Shown here: piece by piece, positions 1-6,879 of the stretch
How the letters are laid out: each line of letters starts with the position of its first letter
Position numbering within the stretch: the stretch's first letter is position 1
DNA from: Clostridiales bacterium
GTDB lineage: Bacteria > Bacillota > Clostridia > Oscillospirales > CAG-272
Length of the DNA stretch: 23,215 nt
Assembly (NCBI GenBank): GCA_004554105.1
Contig: SFNW01000016.1
Coordinates: 1-23,215, forward strand
Direction of reading: 5' to 3'
Translations under genes and position numbers: made by a program
The notes under the pieces: model-generated
Seen by the model: the letters and a program-made list of their open reading frames with translations, nothing else
Told to the model about the DNA's origin: nothing
Database searches by the model: none

Positions 1-12
1 AAGGACAGTTCA

Positions 13-810
13 ATGAAAAAACATCTCTCCGTGATTCTCTTTATCTGCACCGCCCTGCTTGCGGTCGGCTTTACCCTGCTGCGCTGTGTGCTGATGCGCG
101 GCTACGATTTTGAAAACGGGTTTTACACCGACGACACGCTCCACGCGATTTTGCGCTTCGGGCTTGTTCTGCTCGCGGCAGTTTTCTTTGCGTGCGGGTA
201 TATATATAATAAAAAGGAAGAAAACCGTGCGACCCGCCTGCCGCAAAACGCGGTGACGACGGTCACGGCATACCTTGCGGGCGCGGCACTCTGCGGCTTT
301 GTGCTGTACACACTTGCCAAATTTGCGGCTTTCGGTCGTCTGCTGCTCGCCGACGGACTGATTTGCATTTTCGCGCTCATCGGCGCGTTCTACTACTTCA
401 CCGAGCGGCAGTACGCAAAGAAGAGCGCGGATTTCCGTGCGCTGCTCTGCTCTGCAAACGCGCTTGCGCTGCTTGTCATGGTTTTCGGGCTGTATTTCAA
501 CGACTCGGTGTCCTACGTCAATCACAGCGTGGTTCTCGCCTTTGCCGCCGCCATCTTTCTGATGCTTGCCCTCGTCGCCGAGGCAAATTCCGCGCTGAAT
601 CGCCCCGCATATCGGCGGTACTTCTCCTACGCGCCGACCGCCGTCGTTCTTTCCTTTACGCTCGCCGTTCCCGACCTCATCACCGCCATAACGCGCGGCG
701 AAGCGGTCATTACCGATATTTTCTACGACATTCTGATTCTTGCGCTCGGGCTGCATCAGCTTGCGCGCCTGTCCGCACTTGCCTTTTCGGCTGAAAAAAC
801 GGAGGACTGA
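13..810 (+). CDS. Polytopic membrane protein of unknown function, coupled to polA
   Basis: I do not recognise this 265-residue protein. It is strongly hydrophobic, with about seven or eight predicted membrane segments (roughly residues 7-24, 46-64, 82-103, 110-128, 144-162, 170-192, 205-223 and 231-253) and short charged loops, such as the KKEEN stretch near residue 67. It ends in a short acidic tail. No catalytic motif or transporter signature stands out, so no function is proposed. An AAGGA ribosome binding site lies at the window edge seven bases before ATG13. Its stop codon overlaps the polA start (TGATG at 808-812), and the GGAGG for polA lies inside its last codons, so the two are probably cotranscribed and translationally coupled. 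It could be one member of a longer operon that begins outside the window. Confidence 0.8.
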   Translation: MKKHLSVILFICTALLAVGFTLLRCVLMRGYDFENGFYTDDTLHAILRFGLVLLAAVFFACGYIYNKKEENRATRLPQNAVTTVTAYLAGAALCGFVLYTLAKFAAFGRLLLADGLICIFALIGAFYYFTERQYAKKSADFRALLCSANALALLVMVFGLYFNDSVSYVNHSVVLAFAAAIFLMLALVAEANSALNRPAYRRYFSYAPTAVVLSFTLAVPDLITAITRGEAVITDIFYDILILALGLHQLARLSALAFSAEKTED

Positions 811-3326
811 TGGAAAAACTACTCGTCATCGACGGCAACAGCATCATCAACCGCGCCTTTTACGGCGTGCGTCCGCTGACCACGCGCGACGGAATGCACA
901 CAAACGCGATTTACGGCATGATTAACATTGTCGAGAAGCATCTCGCCGCGCTGAAGCCCGAATATGCGGCGGTCGCCTTTGACCTCAAAGCGCCGACCTT
1001 CCGCCACAAGATGTACGCCGACTACAAGGCGGGACGGCGCGCAACGCCGCCCGAGCTGCTTGAGCAGTTCGCGCCCGCCAAGGACATTTTGCGCGCCATG
1101 GGCTTTACCGTTGTGGAAAAAGAGGGCTTTGAAGCCGACGACCTCATCGGCACGCTGGCAAACGCCGCCGCAAAGGACGGCAAGCAGGTGTTTGTGCTGA
1201 CCGGCGACCGTGACGCGCTCCAGCTCATTCGCGACAACATCACGGTGCTGCTCGCCACCAATACCGAAACCGTAAACTTCGACCGCGCCGCCTTTGTCGA
1301 GCATTACGGCGTATCGCCCGAGCAGTTTGTCGACGTCAAGGCGATCATGGGCGACAAGTCCGACAACATTCCCGGCGTCGCGGGCATCGGCGAAAAGGGT
1401 GCGCTCAAGCTGATTGCGGACTTCGGCAGTCTTGACGCGGTCTACGCTTCGCTTGACGAGACCGACAAAATCGGTGAAAAGCAAAAGGAAAAGCTGCGGG
1501 AGTGCCGCGACAACGCCTTTTTGTCACAAACGCTCGCGCGCATCGACACAAACGCGCCCTGCGGCGTAACGCTCGCGGACACGCGCCGCTGTGACCCCGA
1601 CACCGCCGCGCTCTACGGGCTGTTTACCAAACTCGAATTCACAGCCTTTATCAAGCGGTTTGGGCTGACCGAGACGGCGGCGCCGCAGGTTAAGAAAAAC
1701 GAGGAAGCGCTCTTGATCTCCCCCGAAGAGCTCTGCGAAAAGTTTGCAGGCAGCCGCTTTGCCTTTGCGCCGTTTCAGGACGGATTCTGTTTTTCGGACG
1801 GCGAAGCACTCTTCCGCACGGCGGCGGACTTTGACGCGCTCCGCCCTCTGCTGACCTCGCCGCACCTGATTTGCCACGACCTGAAAGCGCTTTGCGCACT
1901 CTCTGCGCCGCACGGCTTTCTGCCGAGCGAATGCGCCTTTGACGTGATGCTCGGCGCGTATGCAATCAACGCGGGCGAAGGCTCGTTTGCGCTCGACCGC
2001 CTTGCCGCCGCCTACGCGGGCGAAGCGCTCGACGCCGATGCGCCGACGGCGGGCGTCATTTTCCGCGTATACAAAGGGGTCTGCAAAAAGCTTGCCGACG
2101 ACCGTCTCGAATCGCTGTTCTACGACATGGAGACCCCGCTCTGCCGCGTCCTCTACGAAATGGAGAGCGCCGGCTTCAAAATCGACCGCGACGGGCTTGC
2201 CGAATACGGCAGGCAGCTTTCCGCGATGCAGAAGCAGTACGAGGAGCGCATCTATATGCTCGCGGGCGGCGAATTCAACATCAATTCGCCGCGTCAGCTC
2301 GGCGAGGTGCTGTTTGACAAACTGAAGCTGCCCGCCGTCAAGAAGACCAAAACCGGCTATTCGACGAACGCCGAGGTGCTGGAAAAACTTCGCCCCTATC
2401 ACCCGATTATCGACGAGGTGCTCGAATACCGCAAGGTGGCAAAGCTCATCGGCACCTACGTCGAGGGGCTGCTCAAGGTTGCGGACGAAGACGGCCGCAT
2501 TCACACCAACTTCAAGCAGACCGGCACGGCGACCGGCAGACTCTCCTCCGCCGAGCCGAATTTGCAGAATATCCCGATTCGCACCGAGCTTGGGCATGAG
2601 CTGCGCCGCTATTTTGTTCCCTGCGACAAAGACCATGTGCTGATTGACGCCGACTACTCGCAAATCGAGCTGCGCCTGCTCGCGCACATTGCGGGCGACG
2701 AAACGATGACAAACGCCTTTCTGTCGGGTGAGGACATTCACGCCTCGACCGCGTCCGCGGTTTTCGGCGTGCCGCTCTCGGAAGTCACGCCCGAGCTGCG
2801 CAAGCGCGCCAAGGCGGTCAATTTCGGCATTGTCTACGGCATCGGCGACTACAGTCTCGCCATGGACCTCGGCATCTCCAAGAAGCAGGCGGGCGAGTAT
2901 ATCGAGAGCTATCTTGCGCGCTTCCATGCGATTGACAGCTATCTCAAGGAGACGGTGCGGCTTGCCTACGAGCACGGCTATGTCGAGACGATTTTCGGCA
3001 GGCGGCGGTATATCCCCGAGCTGAAGGCGAGCAACAAGAATATGCGCAATTTCGGCGAACGCGTCGCGATGAACAGCCCGATTCAGGGCAGTGCCGCCGA
3101 CATCATCAAGCTTGCGATGATCAATACGCGAAATGCTCTTGCCGCAGCAAAGCTCGACGCGCGGCTGATTTTGCAGGTACACGACGAGCTTGTCGTCGAA
3201 GCGGCGCGCGAATGTGCCGACGAAGCGGCAGCCATTCTCCGCCGCGAGATGGAAAACGCCGTTCATCTGACCGTTCCGCTCTCGGTCGAACTGACCGTGG
3301 GCGACACTTGGTACGAGAACAAGTGA
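810..3326 (+). CDS. polA: DNA polymerase I
   Basis: This is family A DNA polymerase, which fills gaps and removes Okazaki RNA primers during replication and repair. The 838 residues match the usual three-domain layout. Residues 1-290 form the 5'-3' exonuclease (DGNSIINRAFYG near the start, EADDLIGT, GDRDALQL, GDKSDNIPG). Residues about 300-450 correspond to the 3'-5' exonuclease fold. The C-terminal part is the polymerase. Motif A is DYSQIELR with Asp615, motif B is R-x3-K-x6-YG with Lys668 and Tyr676, and motif C is VHDE with Asp792 and Glu793. The middle domain lacks the first D-x-E pair of a working proofreading site, as in Bacillus PolA, so it is probably inactive for proofreading. The start ATG overlaps the upstream stop by one base and has GGAGG at 801-805. 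Confidence 0.98.
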   Translation: MEKLLVIDGNSIINRAFYGVRPLTTRDGMHTNAIYGMINIVEKHLAALKPEYAAVAFDLKAPTFRHKMYADYKAGRRATPPELLEQFAPAKDILRAMGFTVVEKEGFEADDLIGTLANAAAKDGKQVFVLTGDRDALQLIRDNITVLLATNTETVNFDRAAFVEHYGVSPEQFVDVKAIMGDKSDNIPGVAGIGEKGALKLIADFGSLDAVYASLDETDKIGEKQKEKLRECRDNAFLSQTLARIDTNAPCGVTLADTRRCDPDTAALYGLFTKLEFTAFIKRFGLTETAAPQVKKNEEALLISPEELCEKFAGSRFAFAPFQDGFCFSDGEALFRTAADFDALRPLLTSPHLICHDLKALCALSAPHGFLPSECAFDVMLGAYAINAGEGSFALDRLAAAYAGEALDADAPTAGVIFRVYKGVCKKLADDRLESLFYDMETPLCRVLYEMESAGFKIDRDGLAEYGRQLSAMQKQYEERIYMLAGGEFNINSPRQLGEVLFDKLKLPAVKKTKTGYSTNAEVLEKLRPYHPIIDEVLEYRKVAKLIGTYVEGLLKVADEDGRIHTNFKQTGTATGRLSSAEPNLQNIPIRTELGHELRRYFVPCDKDHVLIDADYSQIELRLLAHIAGDETMTNAFLSGEDIHASTASAVFGVPLSEVTPELRKRAKAVNFGIVYGIGDYSLAMDLGISKKQAGEYIESYLARFHAIDSYLKETVRLAYEHGYVETIFGRRRYIPELKASNKNMRNFGERVAMNSPIQGSAADIIKLAMINTRNALAAAKLDARLILQVHDELVVEAARECADEAAAILRREMENAVHLTVPLSVELTVGDTWYENK

Positions 3327-3343
3327 GAAACAGCAAGAAAATC

Positions 3344-3398
3344 GGGGCTTTGCCCCGAACCCCACACAAGGTGCTTTTTTGTAAAAAAGCACCTTGTG
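3344..3398. repeat. Structured intergenic repeat: GGGGC hairpin plus 16-bp perfect hairpin
   Basis: Just after the polA stop are a small GGGGC/GCCCC stem (3344-3356) and then a perfect 16-bp inverted repeat (3365-3380 with 3383-3398, loop GT) that contains T6/A6 in its stem. The arrangement 'GGGGCTTTGCCCCGAACCCC' plus a long hairpin resembles a dispersed repeat that I associate with gut Clostridia genomes. It could also attenuate or end polA transcription, although the T run lies within the stem rather than after it. That it is a dispersed family is recalled, not shown inside this window. Confidence 0.6.
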
Positions 3399-3435
3399 AA
3401 TCCTTAAAAAACTTTGAAAAGGGATTAAAAGCAAA

Positions 3436-3461
3436 AAAGCCTTTCCGAACGGAAAGGCTTT
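3436..3461. terminator. Palindromic terminator-like hairpin downstream of polA
   Basis: A 12-bp stem built on AAAGCCTTTCCG/CGGAAAGGCTTT with a two-base loop is flanked by an A run on its left (3433-3438). Its palindromic shape with terminal A/T runs suggests an intrinsic terminator that could work for either strand. It would serve polA from the left and, less directly, the long minus-strand operon from the right. A nearly identical hairpin recurs at 3611-3634. Confidence 0.6.
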
Positions 3462-3488
3462 GGGTTGTTAATGAGCCTGCTTTTCTTG

Positions 3489-3591
3489 CCTCCCTCCTTG
3501 AGGGAGGTGTCGCCGAAGGCGACGGAAGGAGTGACTGCAAACAAGGAAACTCCTTCAGGCGCATCCGCGCCAGCTTCCTCAGAGAGGAAGC
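3489..3591. repeat. Multi-hairpin dispersed repeat element
   Basis: About 100 bases fold into a row of short stems: CCTCCCT/AGGGAGG (3489-3495 with 3501-3507), GTCGCC/GGCGAC (3509-3514 with 3518-3523), GGCGC/GCGCC (3558-3562 with 3567-3571) and GCTTCCTC/GAGGAAGC (3573-3580 with 3584-3591). No convincing coding potential was found. The pattern 'CTCCCTC..GAGGGAG-GTG-hairpin-ACGGA' resembles a non-coding repeat that I recall as common in gut Firmicutes. It sits between the two AAGCCTTTCC hairpins at 3436-3461 and 3611-3634. Confidence 0.6.
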
Positions 3592-3610
3592 CTATTTATC
3601 GGCAGTATCA

Positions 3611-3645
3611 AAGCCTTTCCGTTCGGAAAGGCTTGTTGTATTTTT
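3611..3645 (+). terminator. Second AAGCCTTTCCG hairpin followed by a T run
   Basis: An 11-bp stem (3611-3621 with 3624-3634, loop TT) is followed on the plus strand by TGTTGTATTTTT. This is a typical intrinsic terminator layout with a slightly delayed T run. It repeats the stem of the hairpin at 3436-3461 almost exactly. It could be the final stop for plus-strand transcription from polA. Confidence 0.55.
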
Positions 3646-3662
3646 GCCGAGCAAATGGCTTT

Positions 3663-3725
3663 CGTAGGGACCGACGTCCTCGGCGGTCCGGCGCAAAGCG
3701 GGCGGATATGGAATCCGCCCCTACG
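3663..3725. repeat. 63-bp CGTAGGG...CCCTACG inverted-repeat element
   Basis: The element is bounded by CGTAGGG (3663-3669) and CCCTACG (3719-3725). Inside are two hairpins, GGACCG/CGGTCC (3668-3673 with 3684-3689) and GGCGGAT/ATCCGCC (3701-3707 with 3713-3719). Its ends resemble the GTAGGGCGG ends of the larger repeats at 14883-15026 and 19237-19501, so these may belong to a related family. There is no coding content. It lies 24 bases from the 3' end of the CYTH gene. Confidence 0.6.
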
Positions 3726-3749
3726 GGTGTTACAGTCTTTTGTCCTTCT

Positions 3750-4274
3750 TCACTCGGGCAATTTTTTTGCCAATGCGTGGTTGGTGTAGCGGTTGTCGTC
3801 GGTGACTTCACGAATCACGCGCACGAAATCGGGCGGTGTGACCGGCGTGTCCTCGCTCGGCAGCTCGACTTCGAGAAACGCCTTGTCCGACCAAAACGGG
3901 AACAGGTCGATTTCCCAAACAAAGCCGCCCTTCTTCACGCAATAGCGCGTCTTTTCAATCGTGCGGCAGGCCTTGTCGGCGCGGGCAAGCAGGGATTCGT
4001 ACGCTTCGCGGCTTACCTCGTCCTCAAGCTCGATGCGTTTCATGGCGTTCAGCTTGATTTTCGTATTGTGCGTGTAGACCGTCACGCCGTCCCGCGTGCG
4101 GGCGCGCACGCGCTCGCTGACGCCCTTTTCCGACGCAAGATAGGTCTGCGAAATCGCCGAAACATTGCCAGCCGCCAGTTTTGCAAGCTGCGCTACGTCG
4201 GGGTATTCAATCAAAAACTTGCGCTCGATTTCGAGCGGCGCGTCGGACGTTGCTTTGCTTTCAGTTGCCTTCAT
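3750..4274 (-). CDS. CYTH domain protein (triphosphate tunnel enzyme family)
   Basis: This 174-residue protein belongs to the CYTH superfamily, whose members bind triphosphates in a beta-barrel tunnel and act as inorganic or thiamine triphosphatases or class IV adenylate cyclases. It has the defining ExExK motif (Glu15, Glu17, Lys19 in EIERKFL). The expected alternating charged tunnel residues are also present: Arg55 and Arg57 in ERVRART, Lys72 and Lys74, Glu83 and Glu85, Arg110, Glu121 and Asp123 in WEIDLF, and Glu135 and Glu137 in LEVELP. The C-terminal RYTNHALAKK is typical of short bacterial single-domain members. A triphosphatase role is more likely than cyclase activity, but sequence alone cannot decide. 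It overlaps the preceding Sel1-repeat gene by 14 bases and has its own GGAGGA site inside that gene. It is the last gene of the seven-gene operon. Confidence 0.92.
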   Translation of the reverse strand: MKATESKATSDAPLEIERKFLIEYPDVAQLAKLAAGNVSAISQTYLASEKGVSERVRARTRDGVTVYTHNTKIKLNAMKRIELEDEVSREAYESLLARADKACRTIEKTRYCVKKGGFVWEIDLFPFWSDKAFLEVELPSEDTPVTPPDFVRVIREVTDDNRYTNHALAKKLPE

Positions 4275-5043
4275 CTTCGGCTTCCTCCAGGTAGCGTTCC
4301 ATACGCTTCAGCAGCATTTTTGCCTCGCTGCTGCCCATTTTCTCGGCGGTCTCGACATATTCGACCGCCTTTTTCTTATCCTCGGGCGTTCCCGTACCGT
4401 TGAAGGTACAGATGCCGAGGTGCATCCAGCCGTAGGCGCTGCCCGCCTCGGCGGCGCGCTTGTACCACGCATAGACCTTGCCGTCGTCGGCGGGAATGCC
4501 CTTTGCCCCGCGGTAGACCGACGCCAGCGTCAGCATCGCGTCGACATTTCCCTTTTCCGCCGCCGCTTCAAACAAACGGACGGCTTCCGCCGCGTCGGGC
4601 ATTGTGCCCTCTCCGTTGAGGCGGCAGACGCCGAGTTCATAGAGCGCGTCGGGCTGTCCCGCCGCCGCTGCCTGCTCAAGCCAGCGCACCGCCGCGTCGA
4701 GGTCGGGCAGTCCGACCGCCCCCTCCAACGCAAACATCGCGGCGGTATACTGCGCGTCGGGGTCGCCCGCGTCGGCTTTTTCAACCGTCTTGCGATAGCG
4801 CTCGACAATTTCGGGCGAGGGCGGGTCAAACGGGCAGTTTCCCGTCACGAAATCGCGGTAGGCAATGCCGCCGAGCGGAATGCCGTTTTCGGTCAGATAG
4901 GCGTATTCGTTCACGCGGTCGAGCAGCTCAATCAGCAATCGGCGCGTGTCGCCGTCCCGCTCGGCAAGCATCATGCCTGTCAGCAACTCGATGTCCTTTT
5001 CGGGAATGCAGGAGAGTTTTTCCGCAATTTCGGTACTTGTCAT
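4261..5043 (-). CDS. Sel1-like (TPR) repeat protein
   Basis: This 260-residue protein has a C-terminal half of about four Sel1-like repeats (roughly residues 92-127, 132-163, 167-200 and 203-238). The repeats carry the pattern A-x2-W/L-x-E/K-x-A-A-x-x-G-x2-x-A-x2-x-L-G, for example WLEQAAAAGQPDALYELG and WYKRAAEAGSAYGWMHLG. Sel1 repeats form alpha-solenoids that bind protein partners. No enzyme motif, signal peptide or membrane segment is visible, so a cytoplasmic scaffold role is inferred. The N-terminal 90 residues are not recognised. The start codon overlaps the stop of the HAD phosphatase gene by four bases (ATGA at 5040-5043), with GGAG just upstream, which indicates translational coupling. 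Its partner is unknown; proteins of the same operon are the natural candidates. Confidence 0.9.
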   Translation of the reverse strand: MTSTEIAEKLSCIPEKDIELLTGMMLAERDGDTRRLLIELLDRVNEYAYLTENGIPLGGIAYRDFVTGNCPFDPPSPEIVERYRKTVEKADAGDPDAQYTAAMFALEGAVGLPDLDAAVRWLEQAAAAGQPDALYELGVCRLNGEGTMPDAAEAVRLFEAAAEKGNVDAMLTLASVYRGAKGIPADDGKVYAWYKRAAEAGSAYGWMHLGICTFNGTGTPEDKKKAVEYVETAEKMGSSEAKMLLKRMERYLEEAEDEGN

Positions 5044-5795
5044 GACTTCGCTCCGTAAAATAATTTTTCAATCCCCTCGGCAACGCCGTCCTCGTCGCCG
5101 TCGGTGCGCAGCGTCGCGTGCGCCGTGAGACTTTCGGGCGCGTGGTGCATAATGACGCTCTGCGCGGCGCAGTCGAGCATCTCGATGTCGTTTTCGCTGT
5201 CGCCGAACGCGGCGGTCCGCTCGGGCGGAATGCCCAGCCGCTCACAGAGCATCTGCATACCGGTCGCCTTGGTGTAGCCGCGCTGAATGCCCTCCGTATA
5301 GGTCGCGAAGCGAATCAGCCGCAGCGCGGGAAAGCGCGCTTCAAAATCGTCGGGCAATTCGTCGAAAAAGGTAATTTTCGTCACCTTGAGTTTATCGGGC
5401 TTTGCAAGATAGCGCTCAAGCGCGTCGGTCATGTTCACCGTCTCGGTCATTTTGACCCTGCCGAGGGTATAGAGCTTGTCCACGCCCTCAAGGCAAAGGC
5501 GACCGCCCGTCTCTTGCATAAAATGACAAACCCCGCGAAGCGTCTCGCCGTCGATATGCGTGTCGTGCAGCACCTCGCCGTGGTATTCGATGTAGGCAGA
5601 GCCGCAGATAAAGCCGTCCACGGGCAGACCCGCAGGCAGCGCGTGCAGCATCATGGCGCGGCTGCGCCCCGTGTTGATAAAAACCTTATGCCCGTCGGTG
5701 CGCAGACGCTTCATCGCGTCGATATTTCGTTTTGAAATGCCGCTTGAAAACAGCAGTGTGCCGTCAATATCAAAAAAAGTAAGCCATGGTTCCAT
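5040..5795 (-). CDS. Cof-type HAD-IIB family phosphatase
   Basis: This is a 251-residue haloacid dehalogenase superfamily hydrolase of the Cof/YidA type, which usually dephosphorylates sugar phosphates, nucleotides or flavin-type cofactors in the cytoplasm. All four HAD motifs are intact. Motif I is FFDIDGT with nucleophile Asp9 and Asp11. Motif II is NTGR (41-44). Motif III is Lys176 in the GYTKATGM segment. Motif IV is FGDSEND (197-203). The segment between about 80 and 180 forms the C2B cap of the IIB subfamily, and the length is normal. The substrate cannot be inferred. The start has GGAG eight bases upstream, within the last codons of the zinc-finger gene, which ends two bases before it. 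It is the fifth gene of the minus-strand operon. Confidence 0.95.
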   Translation of the reverse strand: MEPWLTFFDIDGTLLFSSGISKRNIDAMKRLRTDGHKVFINTGRSRAMMLHALPAGLPVDGFICGSAYIEYHGEVLHDTHIDGETLRGVCHFMQETGGRLCLEGVDKLYTLGRVKMTETVNMTDALERYLAKPDKLKVTKITFFDELPDDFEARFPALRLIRFATYTEGIQRGYTKATGMQMLCERLGIPPERTAAFGDSENDIEMLDCAAQSVIMHHAPESLTAHATLRTDGDEDGVAEGIEKLFYGAKS

Positions 5796-5797
5796 TC

Positions 5798-6046
5798 TTA
5801 AGACTCCAATGTGCGGGAAATGGTTTTGTGCTGCTCTTTTTCGGCAAGCAGGCGTGCCGCCTGCGCCGCCGTGCCGACCTCGGAAAGCAGCGCGTCGTAG
5901 ACCTTTTGCAAATCGCGCACCCTTGCGCGGCAGTCCGCACAGTCGGCAAGGTGCGCATTGATACGCGCGGACGCGTCCAGCGTCTCGGGGGTTAATTTAT
6001 CCATCGAAACAAATTCAATCAGTTCATTCAAATCGGGGTGATTCAT
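5798..6046 (-). CDS. Small soluble zinc-finger protein, putative anti-sigma factor
   Basis: This is an 82-residue protein if translation begins at ATG6046. That start has AAGGAG upstream and overlaps the sigma-factor stop by four bases (ATGA), which is why it is preferred over an in-frame ATG at 6088. It contains a His-x3-Cys-x2-Cys cluster (His32, Cys36, Cys39 in AHLADCADC), the hallmark of zinc-dependent anti-sigma (ZAS) domains that bind ECF sigma factors. The rest is a charged helix (residues 40-75). Unlike many anti-sigma factors it has no membrane segment, so it would act in the cytoplasm, perhaps sensing redox or zinc state as RsrA-type proteins do. The direct coupling to the sigma-like gene supports a partner role. 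The function is inferred from motif and position. Confidence 0.85.
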   Translation of the reverse strand: MNHPDLNELIEFVSMDKLTPETLDASARINAHLADCADCRARVRDLQKVYDALLSEVGTAAQAARLLAEKEQHKTISRTLES

Positions 6047-6861
6047 TGCAGTTTCTCCTTCAGACCTGAATTGATACGGTTGACCCAATCGCTGATTGAA
6101 GCCTTTGCGCCCTTCTTCATAAAGAAGTCCGCGTATACCATGTCGCCGTACCTTACATCTTTCTTAAACGGCGTTTCGAGCATTTTTCGCAGGCGCAGAT
6201 CGGCTTCTCTGCCGATTTTCAGCCAGGGAATTGTTTCCGATGCCGCCGTCACCGCGCTCCACATCTCAAACAGCGTCATCTTTTCAAAGGCACGCACGAG
6301 CAAATCGTTCGACTCGATTTTGGTCACGTCCGCCGTGAGGATAATCACCGCCTGCGCCGCCCAAGTGAGGATTTTGTAGACCTGCACGTCCATATCGAGC
6401 ACGCGCTCAAACGCCTCGCGCAGCATCCCGACGCTGTCGTCCGGCTCAAAGGGCAGCTCGGCGTCGGGGTCGGCGATTTGCAGATAGGGCGCGTCCTCAT
6501 CGTCGGGGTCGGCGTCGAGTGCAACGGTCTGCCGCGCCGCCGACGAGCGGCACTTATCGCGGCAAAGGTTGCCCGCCACCGTGTACACCCAGCGGCAGAA
6601 GCCCTCGGGGTCGTTGTTTAAGGTTTCGCCGCGCAGGAAAAAGTTCGGAATTGCGCACTTGATCAACCGTATGTACACCTCGGAAAGCAAGTCCTCCGCC
6701 GTACAGCACCGCGCGAGCGCGGGGGTCGACGCAACCTTGCGTTCGAGTTTTTTTAAGAGCAGGCGGTTTGCCGCCGCGCACAGCGCGTCGTATCGCGCAG
6801 GTTTGGTTTCGATCAATTCCTTGACAATCGTGTCAAATTCGCTTTGCGTGATTGCTGCCAT
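6043..6861 (-). CDS. ECF-like RNA polymerase sigma factor with atypical C-terminus
   Basis: This 272-residue protein has a sigma-70 region 2: AEDLLSEVYIRL (residues 55-66), corresponding to region 2.2, which contacts core polymerase, and WVYTVAGNLCRDKCRS (91-106), corresponding to regions 2.3-2.4, which melt and read the -10 element. An acidic linker follows (116-142). The C-terminal part does not show a clear region 4 helix-turn-helix. Instead it has a hydrophobic stretch (about 150-180) and the tail FFMKKGAKASISDWVNRINS, whose role is unclear. It is longer than most ECF factors (about 160-200 residues). The gene has GGAG upstream of ATG6861, lies 18 bases after the AAA+ gene and overlaps the zinc-finger gene by four bases, as expected for a sigma/anti-sigma pair. 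Region 2 is clear; the exact class is uncertain. Confidence 0.82.
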   Translation of the reverse strand: MAAITQSEFDTIVKELIETKPARYDALCAAANRLLLKKLERKVASTPALARCCTAEDLLSEVYIRLIKCAIPNFFLRGETLNNDPEGFCRWVYTVAGNLCRDKCRSSAARQTVALDADPDDEDAPYLQIADPDAELPFEPDDSVGMLREAFERVLDMDVQVYKILTWAAQAVIILTADVTKIESNDLLVRAFEKMTLFEMWSAVTAASETIPWLKIGREADLRLRKMLETPFKKDVRYGDMVYADFFMKKGAKASISDWVNRINSGLKEKLQ

Positions 6862-6879
6862 GTCGTTCTCCGTATCCGC

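Noticed and set aside
3327..3749. Riboswitch, T-box or structured small RNA
   Set aside because: It lies between convergent gene ends, not in a leader, and its hairpins resemble dispersed repeats. No T-box or riboswitch core motif was seen.
6047..6088. N-terminal extension of the zinc-finger protein by 14 residues
   Set aside because: The shorter start has AAGGAG and an ATGA overlap with the sigma gene.
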